64,000 nucleotides of DNA from VAZQ01 sp963721005 (GTDB lineage Bacteria; Pseudomonadota; Alphaproteobacteria; Rhizobiales; Xanthobacteraceae). The position numbers and the translations under genes are program-made. This document shows, in pieces, positions 1 through 11,111 of the stretch (its first letter is position 1; each line of letters begins with the position of its first letter). Under the pieces are notes generated by a model. That model worked only from the letters and a program-made list of their open reading frames with translations, was not told the DNA's origin and ran no database searches. The stretch covers positions 2,439,924 through 2,503,923 of the forward strand of contig CAVRHR010000003.1 in assembly GCA_963721005.1 (NCBI GenBank). Direction: 5' to 3'.

Positions 1-2606
<2,606 letters not shown>

Positions 2607-3103
2607 GGCTCAACTCCGAAGGGCAGAAAGCATCGAGCTTCGCGGGCATGGTGGGGAATGGTGGGGAATGGTGGGGGTTACGCGCCGGTATTGGAGCGGC
2701 AGACCGAAACGCGGAATCTTGGTGCGGTTGGAACGGGTCATGGCGCCACTGAAAAGGCAGCCCGCGACCCGCCGGGACCGCAGAATCATTCAACCGAAGG
2801 AGACTGCGGAAACGCCGGCCGATATCGCCCTCCCATCACAGCCCCCAGCCGAGGCCGACAAGCACCAACTACCCAAGGCGATCAACGCTCGGAACGCGGA
2901 CAAGTTCCGTTGGTTCCAAGAGCGATCCACATTTTTGTGGATCTTACGGCACACCCTGGCGCGACCTAGCGGGCCCACTGAATCGCAAGCAAGCAGCTGA
3001 TTTTAATACGGTATTCTGGCCGCTCCTGCCCAAGAGCCGCTCCTGCCCAAGATCAGGCGCGGCCTCGACTCCGGGCGGCAGAATCAGGAGGCCGGCGACC
3101 GGA
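2607..3103. other. Intergenic region with short tandem duplications
   Basis: No convincing gene is seen; the short open frames here have no family resemblance. A 10-bp unit (gtggggaatg) is repeated at 2651-2670 with a partial third copy. A 17-bp unit (gccgctcctgcccaaga) is duplicated head to tail at 3019-3035 and 3036-3052. The segment next to 2606 should hold the leader of the HAMP-repeat kinase. Confidence 0.55.
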
Positions 3104-3481
3104 TTATTGGGCAGCGCCCTCGGTCCACTTGCTGACCATGGTCGGCAGCACGTCGAGATACGGCCCCATGAAGAAAGCCTCGCCGGTGCCCTCGCCGAAA
3201 TAGCGGTCATAGCCTTCGATCATCGCCCGCACCGGGCTCATGCAGGCCGGAATCGATGCCACGATGAGATCGCCAAGCCCGGATGGAAAATCTTTGCTGA
3301 AGCGCGGATCGTCGGCCACCGCGTGGGCGATGCACGCCGTTGCAGAACGCACCAGCGGCTGCATCACCGCGTTCTTCTGTTGCGCGGTCATCTGGGTCGC
3401 CGATCCCGGCGGATCAATGGCGGCGGGGCCGGTGGCGATGCTAACGACGAGCATGGCACCGGCAAGCGGAGCAAGCAGCAT
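3104..3481 (-). CDS. Small secreted protein of unknown function
   Basis: A 125-residue protein. ATG 3481 is preferred over the longer frame because a GGGGAAG ribosome site lies upstream and the new N-terminus (MLLAPLAGAMLVVSIATG) is a clean signal peptide ending near residue 20. The mature part has three scattered cysteines (in TACIAHA and PACMSP contexts), a conserved-looking FPSGLGD segment and a C-terminal aromatic stretch. I do not recognise the family. It sits alone between the HAMP kinase and the divergent MFS gene. A periplasmic location is inferred from the signal peptide only. Confidence 0.6.
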   Translation of the reverse strand: MLLAPLAGAMLVVSIATGPAAIDPPGSATQMTAQQKNAVMQPLVRSATACIAHAVADDPRFSKDFPSGLGDLIVASIPACMSPVRAMIEGYDRYFGEGTGEAFFMGPYLDVLPTMVSKWTEGAAQ

Positions 3482-3587
3482 TTGCGTTCTTCCCCATACC
3501 CCAGCGTTACGTGAATCGCCCCGTCGCCAGCTTAGCAAATCCTGCGCCAAAAAAAGCCAGCCATGCTTTGCCCGCACCTCTGTGCCC

Positions 3588-3612
3588 GGAACCTTCAATG
3601 GTGCAACGCGTT
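3588..3612 (+). promoter_or_regulatory. EcfG-type general stress promoter for MFS/otsB-GH15 unit
   Basis: GGAAC at 3588-3592 and CGTT at 3609-3612 are separated by exactly 16 bases. This is the alphaproteobacterial sigma-EcfG consensus (GGAAC-N16/17-CGTT). It ends 31 bases before ATG 3644, and its position argues against the upstream alternative start at 3563. Confidence 0.7.
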
Positions 3613-3643
3613 AACACGACTTCGGCCTGGACGGCGGCGCCCG

Positions 3644-5179
3644 ATGAAACCTGCACGATCGCTGAGAGAATCGTCCGTGCCCCCCGCCCCGCACTCCCGG
3701 ACCGGACCGCGCCCCCCCGAGCGATCGTCAGCAGTCGCCGATGTGCCCGACCCACCGGCCGGCGCGGTGGTCGAGACCGACATTGCGGCGCGCCTCGACG
3801 GCTTGCCCTGGAGCCGCTTCCACACCCTCGTGGTCGTGGCGCTCGGCATCACCTGGATCCTCGACGGGCTCGAGGTCACGCTCGCGGGCGCGCTGTCCGG
3901 CATCCTCAAGGACAGCTCCACCCTGGGCCTGAGCAATTCGCAAATCGGCAGTGCCGGCAGCGCCTATCTGGGCGGGGCGGTCGCGGGGGCGCTATTCTTC
4001 GGCTGGCTCACCGACCGGCTGGGCCGCAAGAAGCTGTTCTTCATCACCATCGCGGTCTATCTCACCGCCACCGCGGCCACGGCGCTGTCGTGGAATTTCT
4101 GGAGCTTCGCATTGTTTCGCGCGCTGACCGGCGCCGGGATCGGCGGCGAATATACCGCGATCAACTCGACTATCCAGGAATTGATTCCGGCGCGCATACG
4201 CGGCTGGACCGATCTCGTCATCAACGGCAGCTTCTGGATCGGGGCTGCGCTCGGCGCCGCCGGCTCGCTGGTGCTGCTCGATCCCGCCGTCATCGATCCG
4301 GCAATCGGCTGGCGCCTGGCATTCCTGATCGGCGCAGGGCTCGGCATGGTGATCTTCGTCATGCGGCTGTGGATCCCCGAGAGCCCGCGCTGGCTGGTCA
4401 CGCACGGACAAGGGCCGGCCGCGGACGCGGTGGTGGCGCAGATCGAGCGACGATCCGGCCGTGCCGCCGGCACGGCTGCGCACCTGCCCAAGGTGAAAAT
4501 GCGCGCCCGCACCCACACGCCGCTGATCGAGGTGGCGCGGACGCTGTTGCAAACCTATCCGCGCCGTACCTTGGTGGGCCTGAGCCTGATGGGGGCGCAG
4601 GCCTTCTTCTACAATGCGATCTTCTTCACCTATGCGTTGATCCTGACCGATTTCTACGGCGTGCCGGCCGCCGGCGTGGGTTGGTACATTCTGCCGTTCG
4701 CGGCCGGGAATTTCCTGGGCCCCCTGCTGCTCGGCCGTCTGTTCGACACGCTCGGCCGCAAGCTCATGATCGGCACGACCTATGCCGTCTCGGGAATCCT
4801 ATTGGCCGGCACCGGCTACCTGTTCAGCGTGGGGCTGCTGTCGGCGCAAACACAGACCCTCGCCTGGATGATCATCTTCTTCTTCGCATCGGCGGCGGCG
4901 AGCTCGGCCTATCTGACGGTGAGCGAGACCTTTCCGCTCGAGATCCGCGCTCTCGCGATCGCCTTCTTCTATGCGATCGGCACCGGGATCGGCGGCGCGG
5001 CCGGGCCGTGGCTGTTCGGCCTGCTCATCGATACCGGATCGCGCTCGAGCGTGGCGGCCGGCTATCTTTTGGGAGCGGTCCTGATGGTCGCGGCCGCCGC
5101 GATCGAATGGCGCTGGGGCATCGCGGCCGAGCGGAAACCGCTCGAATCAGTCTGTCCGCCGCTCGGACTCATTGAATAA
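3644..5179 (+). CDS. MFS transporter, sugar/metabolite porter type
   Basis: A 511-residue inner-membrane carrier of the major facilitator superfamily. After a ~60-residue polar N-terminus come about 12 hydrophobic segments. The first begins at the TLVVVALGITWILDG stretch. The loop 2-3 signature GWLTDRLGRKK and its half-repeat GRLFDTLGRK are both present, as is the PESPRWL motif at the end of the first half, typical of sugar porters and metabolite:H+ symporters. ATG 3644 is chosen because it lies just downstream of an EcfG-type promoter; longer starts would lie upstream of that promoter. The substrate cannot be read from sequence. The trehalose-phosphatase/GH15 gene follows 49 bases later on the same strand, so the two are probably co-transcribed and the substrate may be a sugar. 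Confidence 0.85.
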   Translation: MKPARSLRESSVPPAPHSRTGPRPPERSSAVADVPDPPAGAVVETDIAARLDGLPWSRFHTLVVVALGITWILDGLEVTLAGALSGILKDSSTLGLSNSQIGSAGSAYLGGAVAGALFFGWLTDRLGRKKLFFITIAVYLTATAATALSWNFWSFALFRALTGAGIGGEYTAINSTIQELIPARIRGWTDLVINGSFWIGAALGAAGSLVLLDPAVIDPAIGWRLAFLIGAGLGMVIFVMRLWIPESPRWLVTHGQGPAADAVVAQIERRSGRAAGTAAHLPKVKMRARTHTPLIEVARTLLQTYPRRTLVGLSLMGAQAFFYNAIFFTYALILTDFYGVPAAGVGWYILPFAAGNFLGPLLLGRLFDTLGRKLMIGTTYAVSGILLAGTGYLFSVGLLSAQTQTLAWMIIFFFASAAASSAYLTVSETFPLEIRALAIAFFYAIGTGIGGAAGPWLFGLLIDTGSRSSVAAGYLLGAVLMVAAAAIEWRWGIAAERKPLESVCPPLGLIE

Positions 5180-5228
5180 GATCACACGGCGACCCATCTG
5201 CAAAGCTACGATCATCGGGGTAGAGCTA

Positions 5229-7778
5229 ATGGATATCGTCGCACCGTCCTTGAATCCAAATCTCCAGGAGTGCGCGATCCTGCTCGACGTGGACGGGACG
5301 ATTCTGGATTTGGCTTCGACCCCGGGGGAAGTCTGGGTTCCGCCTTCGCTCCGGCATGACATCAACAGGTTGAGCGAACGCACCGGCGGAGCGGTGGCGC
5401 TGGTCAGCGGCCGCTCGCTCAGCGATCTCGATCTCCTGTTCGCGCCGTTGCAGTTGCCCACGATCGGCGGTCACGGCGCCGAGATCCGGCCCTACAGCGG
5501 CGGGGAGCTCGACCTGCCGCGCACCGTGCCGCTCGATGCAGCGCTCAAGCGCAAATTCGCCCTGGTGGCTGAGATCGGACCCGGCATCATCATCGAGGAC
5601 AAGGGCTACTCGCTCTGCCTGCACTATCGCCTGGCCCCGAACCTGGGCGGCCTGGTCGAGGCGGCCGTCGATCGAATCTGCGCGGAGACTCCCGCCGCGC
5701 CGATCGAGGTGCTCCGCGGCAAATCCGTCTTGGAGATCAAGCAAGTCGGATTCAACAAAGGCACCGCCGTGCGCGAGCTGATGCGCTATCCACCGTTCGC
5801 CGACCGCCACCCGATCTTCATCGGCGACGATGTCACCGACGAGTTGGTTTTCGCCATCATCGGGGAGTTCGATGGCCTGGCATTCTCGGTGGGCCGAATG
5901 GTGGCGGGCGTCGACGGGCACTTCGAGAAGCCGGAGGCGGTGCGCGGCTGGCTCACCCGCATAGCCGACGAAGGCGAGAAGTCACGCGCCATGACGGCTC
6001 ATGGACTTGATCTCGCGGTCATCGGCAACGGCCGCACCGCGGCGCTGGTCGATCCGTGCTCGCGCATCGTGTGGTGGTGCTTCCCGAATTTCGACGGCGA
6101 TCCGATCTTCTGCCGGCTGGTGGCCGGGGCGGAAGAGAAGGGCTTCTCCGATGTCGTGCTCGACGACATGGTGGATTTTCAATCCGAGTACCTGCGCAAC
6201 ACCGCGATCGTATCGACGGTCCTCACCAACCGGCATGGCGGCGCGGTGCGGATCACGGATTTCGCGCCGCGCTTCCACCAATTCGGGCGCGTCTTCCGGC
6301 CGCCGCAGCTGTTTCGCATGATCGAGCCGATTGCCGGGCTACCCCGAATCACGATCCGGGTGCGCCCTACGCACAACTATGGTCAACGATCTTCGCGTTA
6401 CTCCATCGGCAGCAATCACATCCGGTATCTGGACGGGGATTCGGTCATCCGCTTGACCACCGATGCCCCGCTTTCGCTCATCGAGCACGAATCGCCTTTC
6501 GTCCTCACGCGCCCGATCCATTGTATTTTCGGCCCCGACGAACCGGTCACCAGCGGATTGGCGACGACCAGCCGCGAGTTCAGCGATCGCACTCGCGACT
6601 ATTGGATGGAATGGGTTCGCGGTTTGTCGATCTCCTATGACTATCAAGAGGCCGTCATCCGCGCCGCCATCACCCTCAAGCTGAGCAATTTCGAGGAGAC
6701 CGGCGGCGTCATCGCGGCGCATACCACCTCCATCCCGGAGTCGCCCGGTTCCGGCCGGACCTGGGACTATCGTTATTGCTGGCTGCGCGATGCCTATTTC
6801 GTGGTGAAGGCGCTCAACCGGATCGGCGCCACCCAGACCATGGAGGACTTCATCTCCTTCACGCTCAGCATCGCGGCCAATCCCGACGAGGCGCTGCGCC
6901 CGGTCTACGGCATCGTGCCAACCATCCCGCTGGAGGAGCGCATCGCGCCCGACCTGCAGGGCTACCGCGGCGACGGGCCGGTGCGCATCGGCAATGCGGC
7001 GGCGGCGCAAATCCAGAACGACACCTACGGCAGCATCATCCTCGCCGCCATGCCGATGTTCTTCGATCGCCGCCTGCCGCGGCCTGGCGACGAAGGCCTG
7101 TTCCGCCTGCTCGAGCAACTCGGCAGCCACGCCGCGAAATCCGCGCTGCAGCCCGATGCCGGCATCTGGGAATATCGCGGCCGCCAGCGCATCCACACCC
7201 ACTCCACCGCTATGTGCTGGGCCGGCTGCCATCGCCTGGCCGCGATCGCGTCCCGGCTCGGGCTCGAGGACCGCGCCCGGCATTGGAACACGATCGCCGA
7301 CCCGCTGCACGCCGAGCTCATGGAGCGCGCCTGGAACAAGAAGCGCGGCGCCTTCACGGCCGCCTTCGGCTCCGACGATCTCGACGCCAGCGTGCTGCTG
7401 CTGCCGGATCTGGGCGTCATCGAGGCCGAGGACCCGCGCTTCAAGAGCACTGTCGCCGCCATGGAGCGCGAGCTTCTGCGCGAGACGCATGTCATGCGTT
7501 ACGCCAGCGCGGACGATTTCGGGTTGCCGGTCACGGCGTTCCTGATCTGCCGGTTCTGGCTGGTCGATGCCTGGTGGTCGCTCGGCCGCCACGACGATGC
7601 GCGCAACCTGTTCACCGACGCCTTGAAGCATCGCAATCGATACGGGTTGCTCTCGGAGGATATCGATCCGCAAACCGGCGCCTTGTGGGGAAATTTCCCG
7701 CAGACCTATTCCATGGCTGGCCTGATCCTAACCGCCATGCGGCTGTCTCGCAGCTGGGAGGACCGTTATTGGCGGTGA
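5229..7778 (+). CDS. otsB: Trehalose-phosphatase fused to GH15 glucoamylase/trehalase-like domain
   Basis: An 849-residue two-domain enzyme. Residues 1-254 are a HAD-type trehalose-6-phosphate phosphatase: DVDGT at 20-24 supplies the nucleophile and acid/base aspartates, VSGRS follows, and the metal site is GDDVTDE at 199-205. From about residue 255 a complete GH15 enzyme starts, with WWCFPNFDGD, RTWDYRYCWLRDA near 511, RIGNAAAAQ.QNDTYG and LLSEDIDPQTG near 808, the last being the usual place of a catalytic glutamate. ATG 5229 was preferred to an upstream TTG because its N-terminus leads straight into the HAD strand. The phosphatase step makes trehalose. The GH15 half could split trehalose, maltose or a glucan, and which of these is inference. 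It follows an MFS gene and its 3' end overlaps gdh by 13 bases, tail to tail. Confidence 0.9.
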   Translation: MDIVAPSLNPNLQECAILLDVDGTILDLASTPGEVWVPPSLRHDINRLSERTGGAVALVSGRSLSDLDLLFAPLQLPTIGGHGAEIRPYSGGELDLPRTVPLDAALKRKFALVAEIGPGIIIEDKGYSLCLHYRLAPNLGGLVEAAVDRICAETPAAPIEVLRGKSVLEIKQVGFNKGTAVRELMRYPPFADRHPIFIGDDVTDELVFAIIGEFDGLAFSVGRMVAGVDGHFEKPEAVRGWLTRIADEGEKSRAMTAHGLDLAVIGNGRTAALVDPCSRIVWWCFPNFDGDPIFCRLVAGAEEKGFSDVVLDDMVDFQSEYLRNTAIVSTVLTNRHGGAVRITDFAPRFHQFGRVFRPPQLFRMIEPIAGLPRITIRVRPTHNYGQRSSRYSIGSNHIRYLDGDSVIRLTTDAPLSLIEHESPFVLTRPIHCIFGPDEPVTSGLATTSREFSDRTRDYWMEWVRGLSISYDYQEAVIRAAITLKLSNFEETGGVIAAHTTSIPESPGSGRTWDYRYCWLRDAYFVVKALNRIGATQTMEDFISFTLSIAANPDEALRPVYGIVPTIPLEERIAPDLQGYRGDGPVRIGNAAAAQIQNDTYGSIILAAMPMFFDRRLPRPGDEGLFRLLEQLGSHAAKSALQPDAGIWEYRGRQRIHTHSTAMCWAGCHRLAAIASRLGLEDRARHWNTIADPLHAELMERAWNKKRGAFTAAFGSDDLDASVLLLPDLGVIEAEDPRFKSTVAAMERELLRETHVMRYASADDFGLPVTAFLICRFWLVDAWWSLGRHDDARNLFTDALKHRNRYGLLSEDIDPQTGALWGNFPQTYSMAGLILTAMRLSRSWEDRYWR

Positions 7779-8845
7779 TCGACGCCCAGCCGATCGATCG
7801 CAAAATCGATGATGACCTTGATGTCGCCGGACCGGCGCTCAACCGCTTCAGTCCACCGCCCGATCGGGACCCGCCGCGTGATCAACCGTGCCAGCCAACC
7901 AGCGTCGGCCCGCGCCAGCGCGTCGGCAGCCGCTTCATAGTGCTTGCGGTTGGCGTTGACCGAGCCAAAGACGGTATCGTTGTCGAGCACCAGGGTTCGA
8001 TTGACGAGACCGATATCAAGCTTGAATTCATGGCCGGGCGCCGTCACGCCGAGCAGGCAGACGATCCCGGCCGGCGCGGTGCGGGCGAGCACCCCGGCGA
8101 TCAGCGCCGGCGCGCCGGTGCACTCCATCAAAATGTCGGGGCGCAACCGATCGATGATGTCGCTGCCGTCGGTGTGATAGGTGCCGCGCAGCCCGGCGAC
8201 CAGCTCGGCTTTCTTGTGGTCGTCGTCATGATCGAAAACATGGACCTCGAGATCCCGCTGTGTTCCCAGCAAGGCCGCCAGCAAGCCGATCGGACCGGCC
8301 CCGGTAACGAGCAACGTCCGCGGACGCCACGAGCGCGAGCGCTTCCCGATATGCCAGGTGTGATCCCAGGCCTTGGCGACGATGCTGGTGGGCTCGAGCA
8401 GGACACCGAGATGGCCGAGGCCGGGATCGATCTTGACCAGGAACGCGGGCTCGGCACGGAATCGCTCCATGCCATAGCCGTGCCGCTCCTTGATGCCCCG
8501 CTCGGTGTAGCGGCCATTACGGCACATGTCCCATTCGCCCGCCGCGCAAGCAACGCAAGGAACCGGATCGGGACGGCGCACGATCCCGACCACCAGATCG
8601 CCGGGCAGCAGTCCGCAGCCCGCGGGTGCCTCTTCCACCAGCCCGAGCGATTCGTGGCCGAGGACGAGACGCTCCTGTCCGGGCGGCGCCCAGCCGTATT
8701 CTCCGTGGAGGATTTCGCGATCGGTTCCGCAGACCCCGAGCGCCAGCGTCCGCACCAGCACCTCACCGTCGGACAAGGGCGGATCCGCGACCTCGTCAAT
8801 TCTCGCCGAGCCCGGAACCCCGGGCACCGTGGTCAGCGCGCGCAT
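7766..8845 (-). CDS. gdh: Glucose 1-dehydrogenase, zinc-dependent MDR family
   Basis: A 359-residue medium-chain dehydrogenase of the archaeal-type glucose dehydrogenase group, which oxidises glucose to gluconolactone with NAD(P)+. Visible motifs are the catalytic zinc ligands in GVCGTDREI and GHESLG, and the family-specific stretch PCVACAAGEWDMC..G.Y.ERGI, in which the structural zinc site is partly kept. The LLEPTSIVAKAWDH helix and the Rossmann fingerprint GAGPIGLLAALL follow. The GDH-type C-terminus (FGSVNANRKHYEAA) separates it from ordinary alcohol dehydrogenases. ATG 8845 was chosen over the longer frame since residues before it look non-conserved and would run across an EcfG-type promoter. 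It is convergent with the otsB-GH15 gene, so glucose released by a GH15 activity could feed it directly. Confidence 0.85.
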   Translation of the reverse strand: MRALTTVPGVPGSARIDEVADPPLSDGEVLVRTLALGVCGTDREILHGEYGWAPPGQERLVLGHESLGLVEEAPAGCGLLPGDLVVGIVRRPDPVPCVACAAGEWDMCRNGRYTERGIKERHGYGMERFRAEPAFLVKIDPGLGHLGVLLEPTSIVAKAWDHTWHIGKRSRSWRPRTLLVTGAGPIGLLAALLGTQRDLEVHVFDHDDDHKKAELVAGLRGTYHTDGSDIIDRLRPDILMECTGAPALIAGVLARTAPAGIVCLLGVTAPGHEFKLDIGLVNRTLVLDNDTVFGSVNANRKHYEAAADALARADAGWLARLITRRVPIGRWTEAVERRSGDIKVIIDFAIDRLGVDHRQ

Positions 8846-8897
8846 GAATGTCGTCCAAAATCCGCGTGCCCTGATGCGGAGCGCGCTCCCGCCTTGC

Positions 8898-8922
8898 AAC
8901 GCGGGACCGGCCGAACCGTTCC
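8898..8922 (-). promoter_or_regulatory. EcfG-type promoter upstream of gdh
   Basis: On the minus strand GGAAC (8922-8918) and CGTT (8901-8898) are separated by exactly 16 bases. CGTT lies 52 bases before the gdh start. It is an exact match to the alphaproteobacterial general stress consensus and sits back to back with a similar element facing the ASRT gene. Confidence 0.7.
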
Positions 8923-8954
8923 GGCCCGCATACCAATTCCACATTCATGAAATG

Positions 8955-8979
8955 GGAATGAAACCAACAGCTCGCCGTT
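8955..8979 (+). promoter_or_regulatory. Probable EcfG-type promoter upstream of ASRT gene
   Basis: GGAAT (8955-8959) and CGTT (8976-8979) are 16 bases apart, a single mismatch from GGAAC-N16-CGTT. The element ends 27 bases before ATG 9007. It is divergent from the exact EcfG element that serves gdh. Confidence 0.5.
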
Positions 8980-9006
8980 GCGTTGAGGGGCGCGGAGGAC
9001 GGCCAG

Positions 9007-9381
9007 ATGGACGCGATCGGGCGCAAGCGATGGGCGATCGCGGAAGGATATATTCCGTCCCAAAGCTCCTTCTCCGACCGGGCCCTCATGTCGCACGAGA
9101 CCGCGTGCATTCTCAACGGGGGCGGGCGGGACGCGCATGTCGCGATCACGATCTTCTTTGCCGACCGGGCTCCGGTAGGCCCCTATCGGGTCACGGTCGC
9201 GGCCGGCCGCACTTTACATTTGCGGTTCAACGATCTCGACGATCCGCAGCCGATCCCGCGCGATACCGACTACGCTTCGGTATTCGAATCGGATGAGCCA
9301 GTTATCGTGCAGCATACAAGGCTCGATTCGCGCCGCTCCGAAGTGAGCTTGATGTCGACGACCGCCTATGCGGAGGCATGA
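9007..9381 (+). CDS. Sensory rhodopsin transducer (ASRT) family protein
   Basis: A 124-residue soluble protein whose size and sequence pattern match the Anabaena sensory rhodopsin transducer family: GRKRWAIAEGYIP near the start, SHETACILN, the VAITIFFADR strand, YRVTV.AGRT and VQHTRLDSRR near the end. ATG 9007 has GGAGG six bases upstream. No microbial rhodopsin gene exists in the window. Most family members are not linked to rhodopsins, and the fold has been proposed to bind small molecules, probably carbohydrates, often near sugar-metabolism genes. That agrees with its position between glucose dehydrogenase and OtsA. The name therefore describes ancestry, not a light-sensing role here. Confidence 0.82.
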   Translation: MDAIGRKRWAIAEGYIPSQSSFSDRALMSHETACILNGGGRDAHVAITIFFADRAPVGPYRVTVAAGRTLHLRFNDLDDPQPIPRDTDYASVFESDEPVIVQHTRLDSRRSEVSLMSTTAYAEA

Positions 9382-9568
9382 TCGGCATCCGCTACCACTT
9401 CGCAATTCGATAGCTGCCGGTATCCGCCGGTTCCACGTCGTGGCGTGCGCCGGGCTATGATTTCGATTCCCACGGGCTTTCACACCGGGAGAGACCTCAC
9501 CGAATTCGGGCTCGTATCTCGCCGCGACCAGGTGCCGGCAATCCGATGCCGCAATGCGGCAAAACCTT

Positions 9569-9594
9569 GGAACCAAATCACGCCATCCGCCGTT
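9569..9594 (+). promoter_or_regulatory. EcfG-type promoter upstream of otsA
   Basis: GGAAC at 9569-9573 and CGTT at 9591-9594 are separated by 17 bases, an exact consensus match. CGTT lies 30 bases before GTG 9625 and would fall inside the gene if the longer upstream start at 9445 were used, so it also supports the GTG start. Confidence 0.7.
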
Positions 9595-9624
9595 GTCGTA
9601 GTCGAAACAGCAGGAGATCGCGTT

Positions 9625-11082
9625 GTGATCGTTCTAGTTTCGAACCGCGTGGCCGAAGTCAAGGCCGACGAGCCGATCACCGGTGGGCTGGCGTCGGCGC
9701 TGTTGCCGGTGGTCAAGAATTCGGGCGCCATCTGGGTCGGATCGAGCGGACGGGTGCGCGACGCCTCGGGCAAGGATTCGTTCGCGGAGATCGAGGCGCT
9801 CGGGTCGGGCGCGCTCGCGACCGTGGATCTGCCGGCCGCGCATTATCAGGGCTATTACGAAGGCTTCGCCAATTCGGGCCTGTGGCCGGCGCTCCATTCG
9901 CGCGCGGATCTGATCCAGGTGACCGGCCAGGACTACACCTCCTATCGGGAGGTCAACGCCTTCATGGCGCGGGCTCTGCTGCGCTTCAACCGCCCCGACG
10001 CCACGTTCTGGATTCAGGACTATCACTTTCTGACCCTGGGGGCGGAGCTGCGACGGCTGGGCGTCGAGCAGCGCATCGGATTCTTCCTGCATACGCCGTG
10101 GCCGGCGCGGACCATCCTGCCGAGCGTGCCGCATCATCGCGAGCTCGTTCTGGCGATGCTGGCCTACGACCTGATCGGATTTCAGACCGACGAGGATCGG
10201 CAGAACTTCAACCTCTATGTCGAGCAGGAGCTGGGCCTCGACGTCGACGACGACGTGGTCGTGTCGGAGCACGGCAGATCGCGGCTCGCCACCTTTCCGA
10301 TCGGAATTAACGTGGACGATTTCGCCGCGCGCGCCGCAAAGTCGGCCGCACGTCCGGACGTCGCGCGCTTGCGGACCAGCCTGCAGAGCACCAAGCTGGT
10401 GCTGGGCGTCGACCGGCTCGACTACTCCAAAGGCATCGCCAATCGTATCCGGGCCTTCGATCGCATGTTGCAGGCCGAGCCCGGGCTCAAGCGCCAGGTC
10501 TCGCTGCTGCAGATCGCGGTTCCGACGCGCGGCCAGATCGCAGCCTACCGTCAATTGAAGACCGAGCTCGCCACCCTGGTGGGCGAGGTCAACGGCCGGC
10601 ACGCCGACGTGGATTGGATGCCGATCCGTTATCTCAACAAGGGCTTCGCGCAATCGACGCTCGCCGGCTTCTACCGCACCGCGCAGGTCGGCCTGGTGAC
10701 GCCGCTGCAGGACGGGATGAATCTGGTCGCCAAGGAATATGTGGCGGCGCAGAACCCGGCCGATCCGGGCGTCCTGGTGCTGTCGGAGTTCGCCGGCGCG
10801 GCGCGCGAGCTCGATACCGCCGTACTGGTCAATCCCCACGATATCGACGGCATGGCGCAGAAGATTTCATTGGCGCTCCGCATGCCGCTCGAGGAGCGGC
10901 GCGAACGCTGGCGCGCCATGATCGACAAGCTTCGAGCAACGTCGGTTCAAGCCTGGTTCTCCGACTTCGTGCAGGCCCTCGAAGCGGCGGAACGTCCGCG
11001 GCTGCCGGCGCCGCTCCGCACCAGCTTCCCGCCGGCATTGCAGCTTGGCTGGGCCGAGCGCGGCATCGCCCGGACCCGCTGA
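9625..11082 (+). CDS. otsA: Alpha,alpha-trehalose-phosphate synthase (UDP/GDP-forming)
   Basis: A 485-residue GT20 retaining glycosyltransferase that joins a nucleotide-activated glucose to glucose 6-phosphate to give trehalose 6-phosphate. Motifs in order: VSNRV at the N-terminus, GGLASALLP, the WIQDYH variant of the usual W(V/I)HDYHL, GFFLHTPWPA, GVDRLDYSKGI, TPLQDGMNLVAKE and SEFAGAA. GTG 9625 is chosen because AGGAG lies 8 bases upstream, the protein then begins at the family's normal first strand, and the length matches typical OtsA. Its product is the substrate of the phosphatase half of the upstream otsB-GH15 fusion. An exact EcfG-type promoter precedes it, pointing to general stress control. 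Confidence 0.93.
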   Translation: MIVLVSNRVAEVKADEPITGGLASALLPVVKNSGAIWVGSSGRVRDASGKDSFAEIEALGSGALATVDLPAAHYQGYYEGFANSGLWPALHSRADLIQVTGQDYTSYREVNAFMARALLRFNRPDATFWIQDYHFLTLGAELRRLGVEQRIGFFLHTPWPARTILPSVPHHRELVLAMLAYDLIGFQTDEDRQNFNLYVEQELGLDVDDDVVVSEHGRSRLATFPIGINVDDFAARAAKSAARPDVARLRTSLQSTKLVLGVDRLDYSKGIANRIRAFDRMLQAEPGLKRQVSLLQIAVPTRGQIAAYRQLKTELATLVGEVNGRHADVDWMPIRYLNKGFAQSTLAGFYRTAQVGLVTPLQDGMNLVAKEYVAAQNPADPGVLVLSEFAGAARELDTAVLVNPHDIDGMAQKISLALRMPLEERRERWRAMIDKLRATSVQAWFSDFVQALEAAERPRLPAPLRTSFPPALQLGWAERGIARTR

Positions 11083-11111
11083 GGATCGATCCGAGACACC
11101 GAGCGAGACGA

